A stretch of 35,638 bases of DNA from Parasitella parasitica. Its lineage: Eukaryota; Mucoromycota; Mucoromycetes; Mucorales; Mucoraceae. The notes under the pieces were generated by a model. The model did not search any database, was not told where the DNA came from, and was given only the letters and a program-made list of their open reading frames with translations. A program made the translations under genes and the position numbers. Below, in pieces: positions 20,701-30,956 of the stretch (positions are counted from its first letter, which is position 1; the number at the start of each line of letters is the position of its first letter). Where the stretch lies: contig MU619237.1 of NCBI GenBank assembly GCA_025201805.1, forward strand, positions 1 through 35,638. Direction: 5' to 3'.

Positions 20701-22145
20701 AGGCTTCTATTGTCAAGTTTGAACGGGAAAGCGAGAAATTTGAACACAATTTGAATGTTCTTGAGGAAGAGTTGCAATTTTGCACCCGCAATTTAGAGGA
20801 GATTATAGAACAGGTGAACAAGGCAAAAGAGGTAGTTGTTTGTAAATGTCATGTATTGCAGAATCAACAAGCTTATAGACGTGAAAATTTAGTCAATGGA
20901 AGAGAAAAAGACTGAAATGGAGCAGGTGAAAAAGGAACTCGACGACAAGTCCGAAGCCATCAACAAGCTTCGTCAGTCAGAAGTTGAGATCAAGAGTAAA
21001 CTGGAGGATTACAGGCGAACACTGGTTGATAATCAAAAGAAGGCAGCCCATTGGGAGGAACAAAGATCAAAGTTGGAGTTACAGCGCATTGACGATGAGC
21101 CTGAGGAAGAACTAAAACTACAACAATTTGAAGGAGAGCAACTGGAAGAGCTGTTGCAATCAAAACAGGCTATCAAGATGGAGATTGCAGAAATTGAAAG
21201 TAAGGAAAGATCTTTGCGGCTTCAGACGATGCTAATTTATTTCCAACACATTTACAGCGTTTGTACAAAACGCAAAACCCAATTTGTCAGTGCTGGAAGA
21301 ATACCGTCGTCGCAGAGGTGAATACAATGATAGAAAGAGCGAGCTTGATTCTGTCACATTAAGGCGAGATCAAGTGAAGGCAGAGGTAGAAACTCTTCGC
21401 AAGAAGCGTCTGGATGAGTTTATGAGTGGATTCAATGTCATTTCTCAAAAATTGAAAGAGATGTACCAGGTAAAATTAAAGTAATTCTGACAGAGCAAAA
21501 CCACTGAATATATCGATGAATAGATGATTACTATGGGCGGTAATGCAGAGCTTGAGCTTGTCGATAGTCTAGATCCGTTTTCAGAAGGCATCGTCTTTAG
21601 TGTCATGCCTCCCAAAAAGAGTTGGAAAAATATCTCAAACTTGTCCGGTGGTGAAAAGGTAGGATCAAACTATGTAAAACAGTGATCCAACCTCAACTAA
21701 ACTACAAATTACGCCATAGACTTTGAGTTCATTGGCCCTGGTTTTCGCATTGCACCATTTCAAACCCACCCCTCTGTATGTGATGGACGAAATCGATGCT
21801 GCCTTAGATTTCCGCAATGTGTCAATCGTAGCAAACTATATCGCAGAACGTACGAAGGATGCCCAGTTTGTCATTATCAGTTTGAGAAATAATATGTTTG
21901 AATTGGCTGATCGATTGGTTGGTATTTACAAGACCAGTCATTGCACAAAGAGCATTGCCATCAACCCAAATATGATTGCCACCTTGACTGCAATGCCTAC
22001 CAATGCAAGTTCAAGTTTAGGAAAGAAATTGACACCTCCGATAAACCTTTCGCCAAATACTGCCGAAACTGAGAGTGCTCAAGAGACTGCTGCTGCTACT
22101 AACCAGCACTCTGAAAATTCGAATGCTGGACATGTATCTATATAG
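17717..22145 (+). CDS. SMC4: SMC4, condensin complex ATPase subunit
   Basis: Eight exons (17717-18040, 18097-18109, 18166-20359, 20417-20831, 20893-21199, 21258-21469, 21524-21658, 21720-22145) give 1341 residues, as expected for Smc4. The order is: an acidic Ser-rich N-terminal extension with a KRKR stretch; MKKMVLNNFKSYAGRQVIGPFHKSF; Walker A GPNGSGKSN (near residue 115); a coiled-coil arm; the hinge (about 600-750); and the return coiled coil. Next come the signature LSGGEKTLSSLAL (near 1194) and Walker B YVMDEIDAALD (near 1222). Smc4 pairs with Smc2 to compact mitotic chromosomes. The NFKSYAG and LVMKKM motifs favour Smc4 over other SMCs. I chose the ATG at 17717 (A at -3, G at +4) over an in-frame ATG at 17660. 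Exon 2 is a 13-nt microexon. The first intron carries a perfect TACTAAC branch site near 18074. Confidence 0.96.
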
Positions 22146-23125
22146 CCCCCCCCCTCCCTCTCCCTTTTTTGTCATATTAGCTTTAATTCTTCAAATCAAA
22201 TAAATATTGTAAATACATATACTGTTGTAAACACACAGCAGCTGTCTTCAAGACGGTGCTGTATTGTAATTATGCATTTCTTCGGTTTGCGTGCACGTTT
22301 GCTAGAAGGGGCGATTTATTGTGCTACAGAAGGCATTGAACATTAGTTTCCATGCCAAAATATCTTCTTTCGATGGCATATATACACATATCACTTGAAG
22401 AGTTTATTTTTTGGCGAAAAATTTCACGTTTTGCTTTTTTGTTAGCCCATGAAAATTTGAAATTTATATAAAGCCAAGAAGAACAATTTTAGTAGAGTTT
22501 AATCTTTACCTGGAATCGTTTATTTTACAACTGTATCGTCAATTTTATATTTCCCACACATCTTTTTGGTTGTTACTGTCTACCAAAAAATTGTATAACA
22601 TAGAGCTCTTAATTCTACATAATTCATGTTATAAAAGTCCAAATGGTAAACCATTTAGCTTTTAACTGAATAAATTAATTCAAGTTTGCAAAGAAACCCC
22701 CCCCCCCCCCAAAAAAAAATCATTTTTGACATTTACAGGTCTGCCATGCCTGATACTCTCTTTGATGCTTCTTTTTAAGAGATAACTACAAATGTGATGA
22801 GTATAATAATGCTAATTCAATACAATCGTTTTATAATGTATATAATGGACATGTAAAAAGAGGGTGTTCCACAGTGCCCAGATTCTATTAGATTTACTTG
22901 ATTTTCCATTAATCCATAGGAAGCGGGAAAAATGCGAAGGAAAATCCATATTTAGAATCATGTGTCGAATTATGCAGACATCTCGTCATTTTTAGTATGC
23001 AAATATCGTTATAACCGTTACGAAACCCCTCCTTTAGTGAAATCCAGAAAAACTATAAAACGGTTCCAGCCATCGCTTTTATTTAATGCACTTTGTTAAC
23101 TAAATCACTTTTTATTGTATACAGA
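22146..23125. other. Intergenic DNA with C-tracts and promoter of the secreted-protein gene
   Basis: No gene is visible. A run of nine C begins right after the SMC4 stop (22146-22154). AATAAA at about 22199 is its likely polyA signal. A C14-A9 homopolymer pair lies at 22697-22719. TATAAAA (23054-23060) lies about 70 bp before the ATG of the next gene. Confidence 0.55.
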
Positions 23126-23698
23126 ATGCATTTAACAAAACTTGCCCTCTTTGTCTTGGCTATTGCTGGTGTTTGCTCTGCCTCTGATCGCTTCATGATC
23201 CGTAGCCCAACATCATCCAGATTATTAGGATTTAACTATGAAAAGAAGCCGTTCTTTGGGGGAAAATGCACTGAAACCTATGACAAATACTTGAAAGTTC
23301 AATCGTCTGGAAAAGGCGTTCATTTCAAATTGACAGGTTGCGATGATGACGACTTCTGCCATTTAGCCATTACTGATGGCGATTATAAGGGTTATTGCCT
23401 CTCTGGAGACAAGAGGCCCGAATCTCAAAGCTGTAGCGATGAAAATAACATCTACAAGGTGAACCTTGACTTTACCATCAGTGCAAAAGATGGCACATAT
23501 CTGGGTGTTGGCAATGAATACAAGGACGATTGTGCTGATTACCAGTATGTCGAACTCACAAGCGAAAAGTATCATTGGTTGCTTGATCATGATAAGGATC
23601 TCCAAGAACAGGACAAATATGATGCTTACGATGATTATTACGACTACCCTTATCACCCCAGAGGAGGTCAGCGCATCTTCCACGACTGCAGAGGATAG
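23126..23698 (+). CDS. Small secreted cysteine-containing protein, function unknown
   Basis: A single exon encodes 190 residues. The first ATG after the TATA box starts a clear signal peptide (MHLTKLALFVLAIAGVCSA), and the mature part has seven cysteines and no membrane helix. The sequence shows repeating blocks such as FMIRSPTSSRLLGF and FTISAKDGTYLGVG, which recall beta-trefoil or fascin-like repeats, but I cannot place it in a family. The C-terminus is rich in Asp and Tyr (KYDAYDDYYDYPYHP). Likely extracellular or wall-associated. AATAAA follows at about 23720. Being intronless among intron-rich genes is consistent with a small lineage-specific secreted protein. Confidence 0.8.
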   Translation: MHLTKLALFVLAIAGVCSASDRFMIRSPTSSRLLGFNYEKKPFFGGKCTETYDKYLKVQSSGKGVHFKLTGCDDDDFCHLAITDGDYKGYCLSGDKRPESQSCSDENNIYKVNLDFTISAKDGTYLGVGNEYKDDCADYQYVELTSEKYHWLLDHDKDLQEQDKYDAYDDYYDYPYHPRGGQRIFHDCRG

Positions 23699-23976
23699 TG
23701 ATATTTTTTTTGTATATAAAATAAAATGACAATTCTTGCCCTACATGTAAATCTGTCATCATCATGTCATTTCTTCGATTTTAGTCTCACAGATTTGCAC
23801 ACTAACCGGACCACAGAGTGTGGATCGCATTAAACATCGTTTGCTGTATCCGGACTCGTTGAATGCTTAGAACTCACTCCGAGCAGCTTCAGTTGCCGCT
23901 ATGCGGGAAAGTGCGCCATCAACAAATGGAGGCGGAAGGTGTATACTACGATCCTCCTTTCTTTCCTTCAAGGCAC

Positions 23977-24797
23977 ATGGCTAGAGTAAGTAAAACTTAT
24001 AGCAATCATCATTTCATTGCAAAAAGATACAGCCAGCATTATGGGGGGGGGGCAATGGATAAATAATATCACCTTTGGATGGAAACGAAAAGTCGACATT
24101 CAAGTTATGCCCATCTCAATCACTGCATAACACATCCCATCCCATCCATCCATCCATCCGTCCGTCCGTCCATGCATCGATTCATCCACTCATCATCAGC
24201 TATCTATCTATTCACCATTGCATATCCCAAGCCAATACGGTAATACGCATCTTCGTGCCTAAGAATAATCACATAAATGCACATCAGCCAAATGGCCCCA
24301 TAGGCATCTTCTGGACTTGATTTCATGCAAACACTTGTCTTTCTTTGGAAATGAAATGATGATGAAAAAAAATAGATTTAGTAGTACTGACTCGTTTCAA
24401 TAGTTCACTGAATATCAGGTGGTTGGACGCAAGCTCCCCTCCGCTCAGGAAGCTGCCCCCAAGCTCTTCCGTATGCGTATTTTCGCTCCCAATGTTGTTG
24501 TTGCAAAGTCTCGTTTCTGGTACTTTTTAAAGAAGCTCCGCAAAGTCAAGAAGGCTGCTGGTGAGATCGTTTCCGTTAACGCTGTATGTATTTAATAACG
24601 AGGAGGAGTTGTTTTTTTTGTTGGAGAGATGCGCTAATCATTATTGCCGTCATAGATTGCCGAGAAGCGTCCTGAGCAAATCAAGAACTTTGGTATCTGG
24701 ATCCGTTACGATTCTCGTTCCGGTACCCACAACATGTACAAGGAATACCGTGCCATGCGTCGTGTTGAGGCTGTTGAGACCTGCTGTGAGTAGAATG

Positions 24798-24870
<73 letters not shown>

Positions 24871-25113
24871 TCTGTGCGTTTGATGCTGATCAAATCTTAT
24901 TTAGACCAAGACATGGCTGCTCGTCACCGTGCTCGTTTCAGATCTGTTCAAATCATTCGTGTCGCCGAAGTCAAGGATGCTGATGTCCGTCGCCAATACA
25001 TCAAGCAGCTTTTGACTCCCAAGCTTGCTTTCCCCTTGCCTCACCGTCTTGCAAATGTCGATAAGAAGCACCGTGCTCTTTTCGTTGCCAAGAGACCTAC
25101 CACTTTCTACTAA
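23977..25113 (+). CDS. RPL20: 60S ribosomal protein eL20 (L18a/L20)
   Basis: Four exons (23977-23985, 24404-24583, 24656-24785, 24905-25113) encode 175 residues, the usual size of fungal eL20. The first coding exon is only ATG GCT AGA, joined to [13 protein letters not shown]. Diagnostic segments follow: [56 protein letters not shown] and the terminal KRPTTFY. eL20 is a structural protein of the large ribosomal subunit. Intron 1 is 418 bp, far longer than other introns here, and holds tetranucleotide repeats and a G10 run. Intron 3 (24786-24904) holds a long TG microsatellite. Codons are biased to the C/T-ending set typical of highly expressed genes (GTC, CGT, AAG). AATAAA lies at 25182. Confidence 0.97.
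24043..24175. repeat. G10 run and CATC/CGTC tetranucleotide repeats in eL20 intron 1
   Basis: A ten-G run (24043-24052) and a (CATC)n changing to (CGTC)n array (about 24128-24172) lie within the long first intron. Confidence 0.9.
24800..24862. repeat. (TG)n microsatellite in eL20 intron 3
   Basis: About 31 TG units make up half of the 119-bp intron. They produce spurious Cys-Val frames on the + strand and Thr-His frames on the - strand. Confidence 0.97.
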
Positions 25114-25541
25114 GCAGATGGAAAGTATGTCGTGCTTTTTTCGCCCCTTTGATGTGGTAGATGTTTGCATGGCTATTTTCAAATAAAAAAAAATAAAAAG
25201 TATTGGAGTTTAAGGGGGCCTCTTGCTCTATGTTTTGTTTCAATTGAGTGTGGCCTGTCAAATGTGCGTCCCTGTCGACTTTTAGTGTAATTCCAATACA
25301 TGATGGCATAACACGCAGTAAAAATTACCTGTGATACTTTATGTGTAACTCTAAACCTTACATCATGATTGTTGAGAGGGCCATCTTTTGATATACACAC
25401 GTAGTCGATCTCTTTGCAATACTGGCCTGTGACGACTCAACGTTGGCCATTCCTAACTATAAAAAATGAAGGTATGGTGTGAAGAGCGATCCCTCTTTTT
25501 TATCTCTCAAATTAATTTTTGTCTTTAATTCGCTTACAGAT
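25114..25541. other. Intergenic DNA, eL20 3' UTR and phospholipase promoter
   Basis: No gene is visible. It carries A-rich polyA signals (25182-25198) and TATAAAA at about 25459. A small ATG AAG followed by gtatgg...ttacag (25467-25540) could mark a 5' leader intron; joining it to the next ATG does not extend the protein in frame. Confidence 0.5.
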
Positions 25542-27958
25542 ATGTTGCGGCTTTCAAGGTATGTCCAGCAATCGAGAATATATTGCATTCGAAGGAGACT
25601 ATCAACGACTTGCTGTCAACGATCCAGCAACAGAACGGACAGCCCGGCCTCAAAAAATCCCCTATGGTCTGTACCTTTTCTGTCGAAAACCTCAGACAAA
25701 GAAGAGACAAAGGACCCAGACGACAATGCATTCATCGCATCGCTCATGTCAAACAAAGCTTGGTTGTCCGGCAGGATGGATTGGCCTGAATTCCTCTCTG
25801 TAGACGCTATCAACGCAAAGATCTCAGAGCTATACCCTCACCTCAGCTCTCAATTCACTCATTTACGGGAAGGCTATGACAGGATGTGGGACTATTTAAC
25901 CATGGAAGACTTTCGAAAAATTGTCGAGCAAGTAAAAAGGGAAGAAAATGACACCAGTATTTATCCTGAGATGTCTAGAGACGCTGTCGTTAGGTAACGC
26001 TGTTTGCATATATGTATATATATATGTGTGTTTGTGTGATCTCATTACTGCAGTACTGAATATATATGTCACCATACAGAGAAGGTGCAGCTTTATCAGA
26101 CCAAGAGAAAAGGTTCATTTCAAAGCGCAAACAAAAGCAAAAAAAGGCATTTGCTGAATTTATAGGCGAGGATCCAAGGAATATTGACGTGAGAGACATT
26201 CCTGTCATAGGCATTGCTTCTAGCGGTGGAGGATACCGTGCCATGCTTGGAACCACCGGCTATTTAAATGCAATGAAAAAATCAGGTGCTTTGGATTGTG
26301 CCATGTATTTTACGGGTATATCTGGATCTTGCTGGGCAATGTCGTTGTATTACAATCAATTGACAAATGCCGATCCTGTGCGCATGAAGAAGCATTTTCA
26401 ATCTCGTTTATCTACACATTGGGCCAATATTTCTAATCTTATCAATATCTTGACTGCATCACCCGAAAAGAGCAAGCTAATATTACAAGGTGTCATTCAA
26501 AGATATAGTCAGCAGAATGGAGACTTGAGCCTTGTTGATATTTTCGGCATGCTTATGGGAGGCACATTGTTGACGAAAAAAACAACGCCGTCCGTAAAGG
26601 AGCCCGAGAATGAAAAAGAAATGAAGCAACAGATCAATACAGTTGTGACAATGGAGCAAGTGGATACCAAACGAGCAATGCATTTGACAGAGCAAGCTGA
26701 TTTTTTAGAAGATGGATTGGAGCCATTGCCGATTTACTGCGTTGTTCGCCATGACATCTCCTACGGTAAAACATTCGAAGAAAGGATCAAAGAACTGAAA
26801 AAAATGGCCTCGCGAAATACTCAGGAAAAGAAAGAACTCGATACATTGCAAAAGAAGGCTTGCGAGTTCGCAGATGAACAACATGATGACGCTTACCAAT
26901 GGTTTGAATTTACCCCTTACGAAATGGGATGTGAAGAGATAGAAGGTATGCGCATACACTACACATATAGAGGATTTGATACACTGATGCATTGTTCGGC
27001 TTTTTTTTTTATAGCTTGGATCCCCATGTGGGCATTTGGAAGACAATTTGAGCATGGTAAAAACACAGAGAGGCTTCCGGAGCAAACCTTGGATATTTTA
27101 ATGGGGTAAGAGGCCAATTTTACAATAAAAAAGGGCATTACACTAACAGAACTTGATATATATATATATAGCATGTTTGGATCTGCATTTGCCGCAAGTT
27201 TGGTCCATTTTTATCAAGAAATTCGAAGTTTCTTACCGTCAGGTTCACTAGATAAAATAGACGAAGCCATCACTCGATATGAATCATCAATGTCAAGCTA
27301 TCATCCTATTTCGCCCTCGTCTTTTTCTAATCCCTTCTACAAATTGCCCAATTCATTCATCATTGAAAGCGAAAATAAAGAAGTCAAGAGACCTGAGGCG
27401 CTTGTGGATTCGAAGGAGCTGTACCTGATGGATGCTGGCATGGATAACAATATCCCATTCTATCCCCTCATGCGTGAAGGTCGTGATGTCGATGTGATAC
27501 TTGCCCTTGATCTTAGTGCTGATATACAAACTGCTACACATTTTGACCGGGCAGAGAGCTACATCAAAAGAAGAGGTATTCAGGGATGGCCGACAGGTGC
27601 AGGATGGCCAAAAGACCGAGACAACAGCGAAGAGAAATACCCCTTGGGCTCTTGCACTATTTTTGATTCAGAAGCCAAAGAAAAAGTAACCACAGCATCC
27701 AACACAACTCACACTAGAAAACGCCGACCCATCACATTAGCTTACTTTCCTTTTATTGTAAACAAGGCATTTAATGCAGAATTCGATCCTCAAGAAGAAG
27801 AATTTTGCAGTACATGGAACTTTGTGTACACTCCTGAGGAGGTGAAAAAAGTAACTGGCTTGGCAGAGGCGAACTGGAACGATAATATCGAAAAGATCAA
27901 GCAGATGCTGCGAAAGACATGGGAAAGAAAGAGAAAAGAGAGATTACAAGAACATTAA
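25542..27958 (+). CDS. Cytosolic phospholipase A2-like (group IV) / lysophospholipase catalytic domain protein
   Basis: Four exons (25542-25993, 26080-26945, 27015-27105, 27172-27958) give 731 residues. The PLA2c catalytic domain is intact. SGGGYRAMLG (near residue 198) supplies the oxyanion hole and conserved Arg, GISGSCWAM (near 229) the nucleophilic Ser, and YLMDAGMDNNIPFYPL (near 556) the catalytic Asp. AWIPMWAFGRQFEHG and GSAFAAS are further family blocks. The enzyme should cleave acyl chains from phospholipids or lysophospholipids. There is no C2 domain. The N-terminus (MLRLSRYVQQSRIYCIRRRLS) is basic and hydroxylated with no acidic residues, as in mitochondrial presequences. An insertion rich in Lys and Glu sits between the Ser and Asp motifs. 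Intron 2 (26946-27014) is 69 bp, a multiple of three and stop-free; intron 3 ends in a TA repeat. Confidence 0.9.
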
Positions 27959-28029
27959 AGCCAGCGGTTTTTTTGTTATACACAAAGAAAACTTTATTGT
28001 TTATGGATATATTATGTGTGCATGTTGGT

Positions 28030-28314
28030 TTATAAACTCTTTTGCATTGCTTGTAATTTTTCAACTTGTTCTCGAGAACCTTCATTCACGATATCTCGTA
28101 TTAAACCAGGATAGAGGTCCCAATTTCCTAAACTAGATGGTTGCTCAGGGATGGCTTGCTTTTTGGTTTTACCATGATATGTATAGCAGGGCGGGCTATT
28201 CTTCTTGAAGCGGTATAGACCAGGATGAGTCAGGTCATCTTCAGTCATTGGATGCTCCATAATGGAGGTTTCTTCTTTCGAGTGTTGAATAATAGATGTA
28301 ACAGTGTTATTCAT
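28030..28314 (-). CDS. Small conserved-looking protein of unknown function (94 aa)
   Basis: The minus-strand frame from ATG at 28314 to TAA at 28030 encodes 94 residues with no signal peptide or membrane helix. Features include MTEDDLTHPGLYRFKKN and a basic YTYHGKTKKQ, then WDLYPGLIRDIVNEGSREQVEKLQ, a predicted helix. I do not recognise a family. Support comes from a TATA box on the minus strand (28365-28372), about 50 bp before the ATG, and non-repetitive composition. The frame stays open upstream of the ATG into a poly-T (minus poly-A) region, which I treat as leader. Its stop lies 71 bp from the convergent phospholipase stop. Confidence 0.6.
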   Translation of the reverse strand: MNNTVTSIIQHSKEETSIMEHPMTEDDLTHPGLYRFKKNSPPCYTYHGKTKKQAIPEQPSSLGNWDLYPGLIRDIVNEGSREQVEKLQAMQKSL

Positions 28315-28504
28315 AACTGTTATTGTGATATAATATTGAATTCCCCAAGGGAAATTCGATTGTGTATTTATAGTGGAATTTGGAAAACTTTTTTCGATGT
28401 TCTTTTTTTTTTTCTTTCTTTTTTTGCATAATTTTATTTTTACCACTAGTGGGCAAATAAGAATTATCACCCCATTATACTAAATAGAAAACAGAACCAA
28501 TGGT

Positions 28505-30629
28505 TTAATGCTCAATATCTTCCCAATCACGACCTTTGACCTGGGTAAGCTCTTGCTCTGTTAGGACACTACCACTAGTAAAGTAGCCAGCAGCAACCTT
28601 GGCATCAATCTCGACACTAAAGCACCATTAGTGAATAAACATTGAGTCAATCATTACTAAAAAGATGTATTTACCGAGAATCAGCAGGTATAAGCTCCTC
28701 AGGAATAGGCACCCGCTCAATAATGGGAATGCCGGATCCAACAATGGCGTCATGTTTCTACGTGAAACGCAAAAAGTTATAGTCAGAGAATTTACTCACG
28801 TTTCCTATTGCACACGGCAATGTGTGCTTGGATCACATGTACGTACCATATTTGACATAGACTACGTGATGGAAATGTTAATACTTGAAACATTCTGCAT
28901 GCTCCCCCAGACTTACCATCATGCGATCAATCTTTTGGATCCCCAGCCAGTGCAATACATCAGGCATTAATGCTTGGAATCGCATGTCCTTAACACCTGC
29001 AATACATTCAGTACGTAAAAAGTAGTTGCTTGCAGTATCGCCACCAGCCTGTCGCTTGCGTGCATTGTATACCAAATATTTTGTTACCTCTCCCAGCGCT
29101 CTTCCTTCTTTTCTGACTAAATAGAGAGGCTTTTCAGTAGAAAGTTCTATTTACATCATTGCGTATGGTACATTACAGTAGACAATAACGCCAACGCCAC
29201 CTTGCTGTGCTTGCTTGGCACACTCTTCAATACCGTATATTAAATACGGCCTACAAGTACAGATATCACTGCCTACATAGATCGTAAATATATGCATACA
29301 CGTTGAAAGGAGAATGAAGAAGTAATATTACCAAATACGTCGGATCCGTTGCATTCATCATGCACACGAAGAGTCAATTTCTTGGAAGGATCTACGGTGG
29401 ATACATGATAATTAAAATTTGAAATTTACACATATTTCAATACAGACTTTACCAGAGACATAATCAGGATTGCCAAATATATAAACACTGATGCCGCCAA
29501 TTGGAGGCAAAAAGACCTTCAAATCAGGTCGAGTAATCAACTCTGGGTACATTCCACCTGTGTCCTCGCTGCAGATATACACTGTAAGCAGTCATCACAA
29601 CAGTTGGTTAAGGTTGATACTCACAAGAGAGCGCGGCGAAGTAATGATTCTTCAATTCCAAACCTCTTTGCTACGCCGGGCAGATACCAAACAGGCTCAA
29701 CTGCAGCCTTGGATACAGCCAAATCACCACGAAAGTTGACTACAACTTTACCGTCTACTTCCAGAGTACCATTCTTGACGCTCATCTCCATTTCAGCCAT
29801 TGTCATATGGGCACGCGTAATAGCAATGGTAGGTCTATTGCGTCGCTAGTTGATTAAATCATGTCTGCGTGTCCATTTCATTCATGCGTACCTGACATCC
29901 AACCCCTTTTCGTATTCAGATTTGAAAATGGAAGGCGCTTCATGGCCAAGGGGATCAATAGAGACAATTTTTTCAGGATCATACCATGAAGGATGAGGAC
30001 CAATTTTAAAAGCTGGCTCAGTCATCTCAAAGTTAGGACGATGGTCAGAGGGCAAATCGCCAATAGCCACAGCCAATGCGCGATAGATGCAATAAGAACC
30101 GCCATAGGCACCAATAGCGTTTCTGTGATTGTGTGCGTTTGAATGAATAATCTCTCACACGCCCCTTTCCCTTCCCCTCGTTTAATAACATACCTTTTTT
30201 TGATGCTTTCAGTGTGACGGGATGCAACGATGGGGCCTCTTTCGAGGGGGTCTTCAGTGCCCCAATTCAACGATAAGGGTTTGATGCCATTCTGGCCAGG
30301 ATAGGCTAAAAAATAAGGTTTAATGATTATCCATTATGCGTGTACTTGACTTGATATATACTTGTTAAGATAGCACGGCTAGGATACATGGAAGATTGGG
30401 GATTGGTTGCAGGGTTTGGGGCGATATCGCCAACCACGGCTTTATCAGACGAAAGAGTAGCAAGAGTTATCGATGGAGACATCGGGTCATCACCAGCAGC
30501 CTGGCCCTTGGGAGGTGTCACAGTTGACAACTGTTCGAATTGTTCAGCGAGCCTTAATTGATCTGCCCTCAGTATTTCCATTGTGGACAGCATCTTTTGC
30601 AGGATAGGATCATCGTTTGATATTGTCAT
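28505..30629 (-). CDS. URC1: Uracil catabolism protein Urc1 (GTP cyclohydrolase II-like)
   Basis: Eleven minus-strand exons (30629-30362, 30305-30194, 30122-29892, 29834-29625, 29568-29453, 29391-29332, 29272-29177, 29116-28917, 28861-28847, 28757-28675, 28616-28505) give 500 residues. Hallmarks are LTTYPGQNGIKPLSLNWG, RNAIGAYGGSYCIYRALAVA, FKIGPHPSWYDPEKIV, EPVWYLPGVAKRFGI and HDECNGSDVFGSDICTCRPY. The three cysteines C326, C337 and C339 have the same 11 and 2 spacing as the zinc-binding cysteines of bacterial RibA. FRKEGRALGE and KDMRFQALMPDVLHWLG follow. Urc1 belongs to the URC pathway that lets fungi use uracil as a nitrogen source. Despite its fold it is thought not to serve riboflavin synthesis. 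Exon 9 is a 15-nt microexon (SMSNM). It is divergent from a uracil phosphoribosyltransferase, which supports the pathway assignment. Confidence 0.95.
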
Positions 30630-30956
30630 TATAATGAATATCCAGTAAGAGGGAAAAAAAGGGAAAGAAACGAATAAAATGTTGGGAAGCCCAACAAGAG
30701 AATTTCCCCCCCTTTTTAAATCATGATAAACGATATAGCAACAGCATCATCATGGGGTTTGGTAATTTGATACATGATATTTGCATGCTTTGAGTTACGT
30801 GTCCAACTATGTTATGATATCAGTTTCGTGCATAATAAACGTAAGCTTGCCTCGCCTCATGTGATGCCCAAACAATTTGAAATGATAAATTTGGATTCTT
30901 GGATATCCTTTCCCCCCCCTCTCCTTTTCTCATCTTATTTTTCTTTTGTATAAAAT
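30630..30956. promoter_or_regulatory. Divergent URC1-UPRT promoter region
   Basis: The 327 bp between the two start codons must hold both promoters. It contains two C8-type runs (about 30707 and 30912). TATAAAATATG is fused to the UPRT start codon at 30950-30959, too close to act as a TATA box for that start. A shared site for a URC2-like regulator would be expected here, but I see no defined motif. Confidence 0.5.

Noticed and set aside
21258..21290. Apparent frameshift in SMC4 after 21199
   Set aside because: The phase works once the intron 21200-21257 is removed: the codon ACG spans the junction and the reading continues into KPNLSVLEEYRRR.
24128..24200. CRISPR-like short repeats
   Set aside because: These are simple CATC/CGTC tetranucleotides without spacers, inside a eukaryotic intron.
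24340..24403. Possible box C/D snoRNA in eL20 intron 1 (ATGATGA near 24355, CTGA near 24387)
   Set aside because: The boxes are only about 25 nt apart, too close for a C/D snoRNA, and there is no closing stem. The antisense C-box-like word has no D box.
24561..25113. Frames with long Cys-Val or Thr-His runs
   Set aside because: They are readings of the TG microsatellite in eL20 intron 3 fused to out-of-frame exons.
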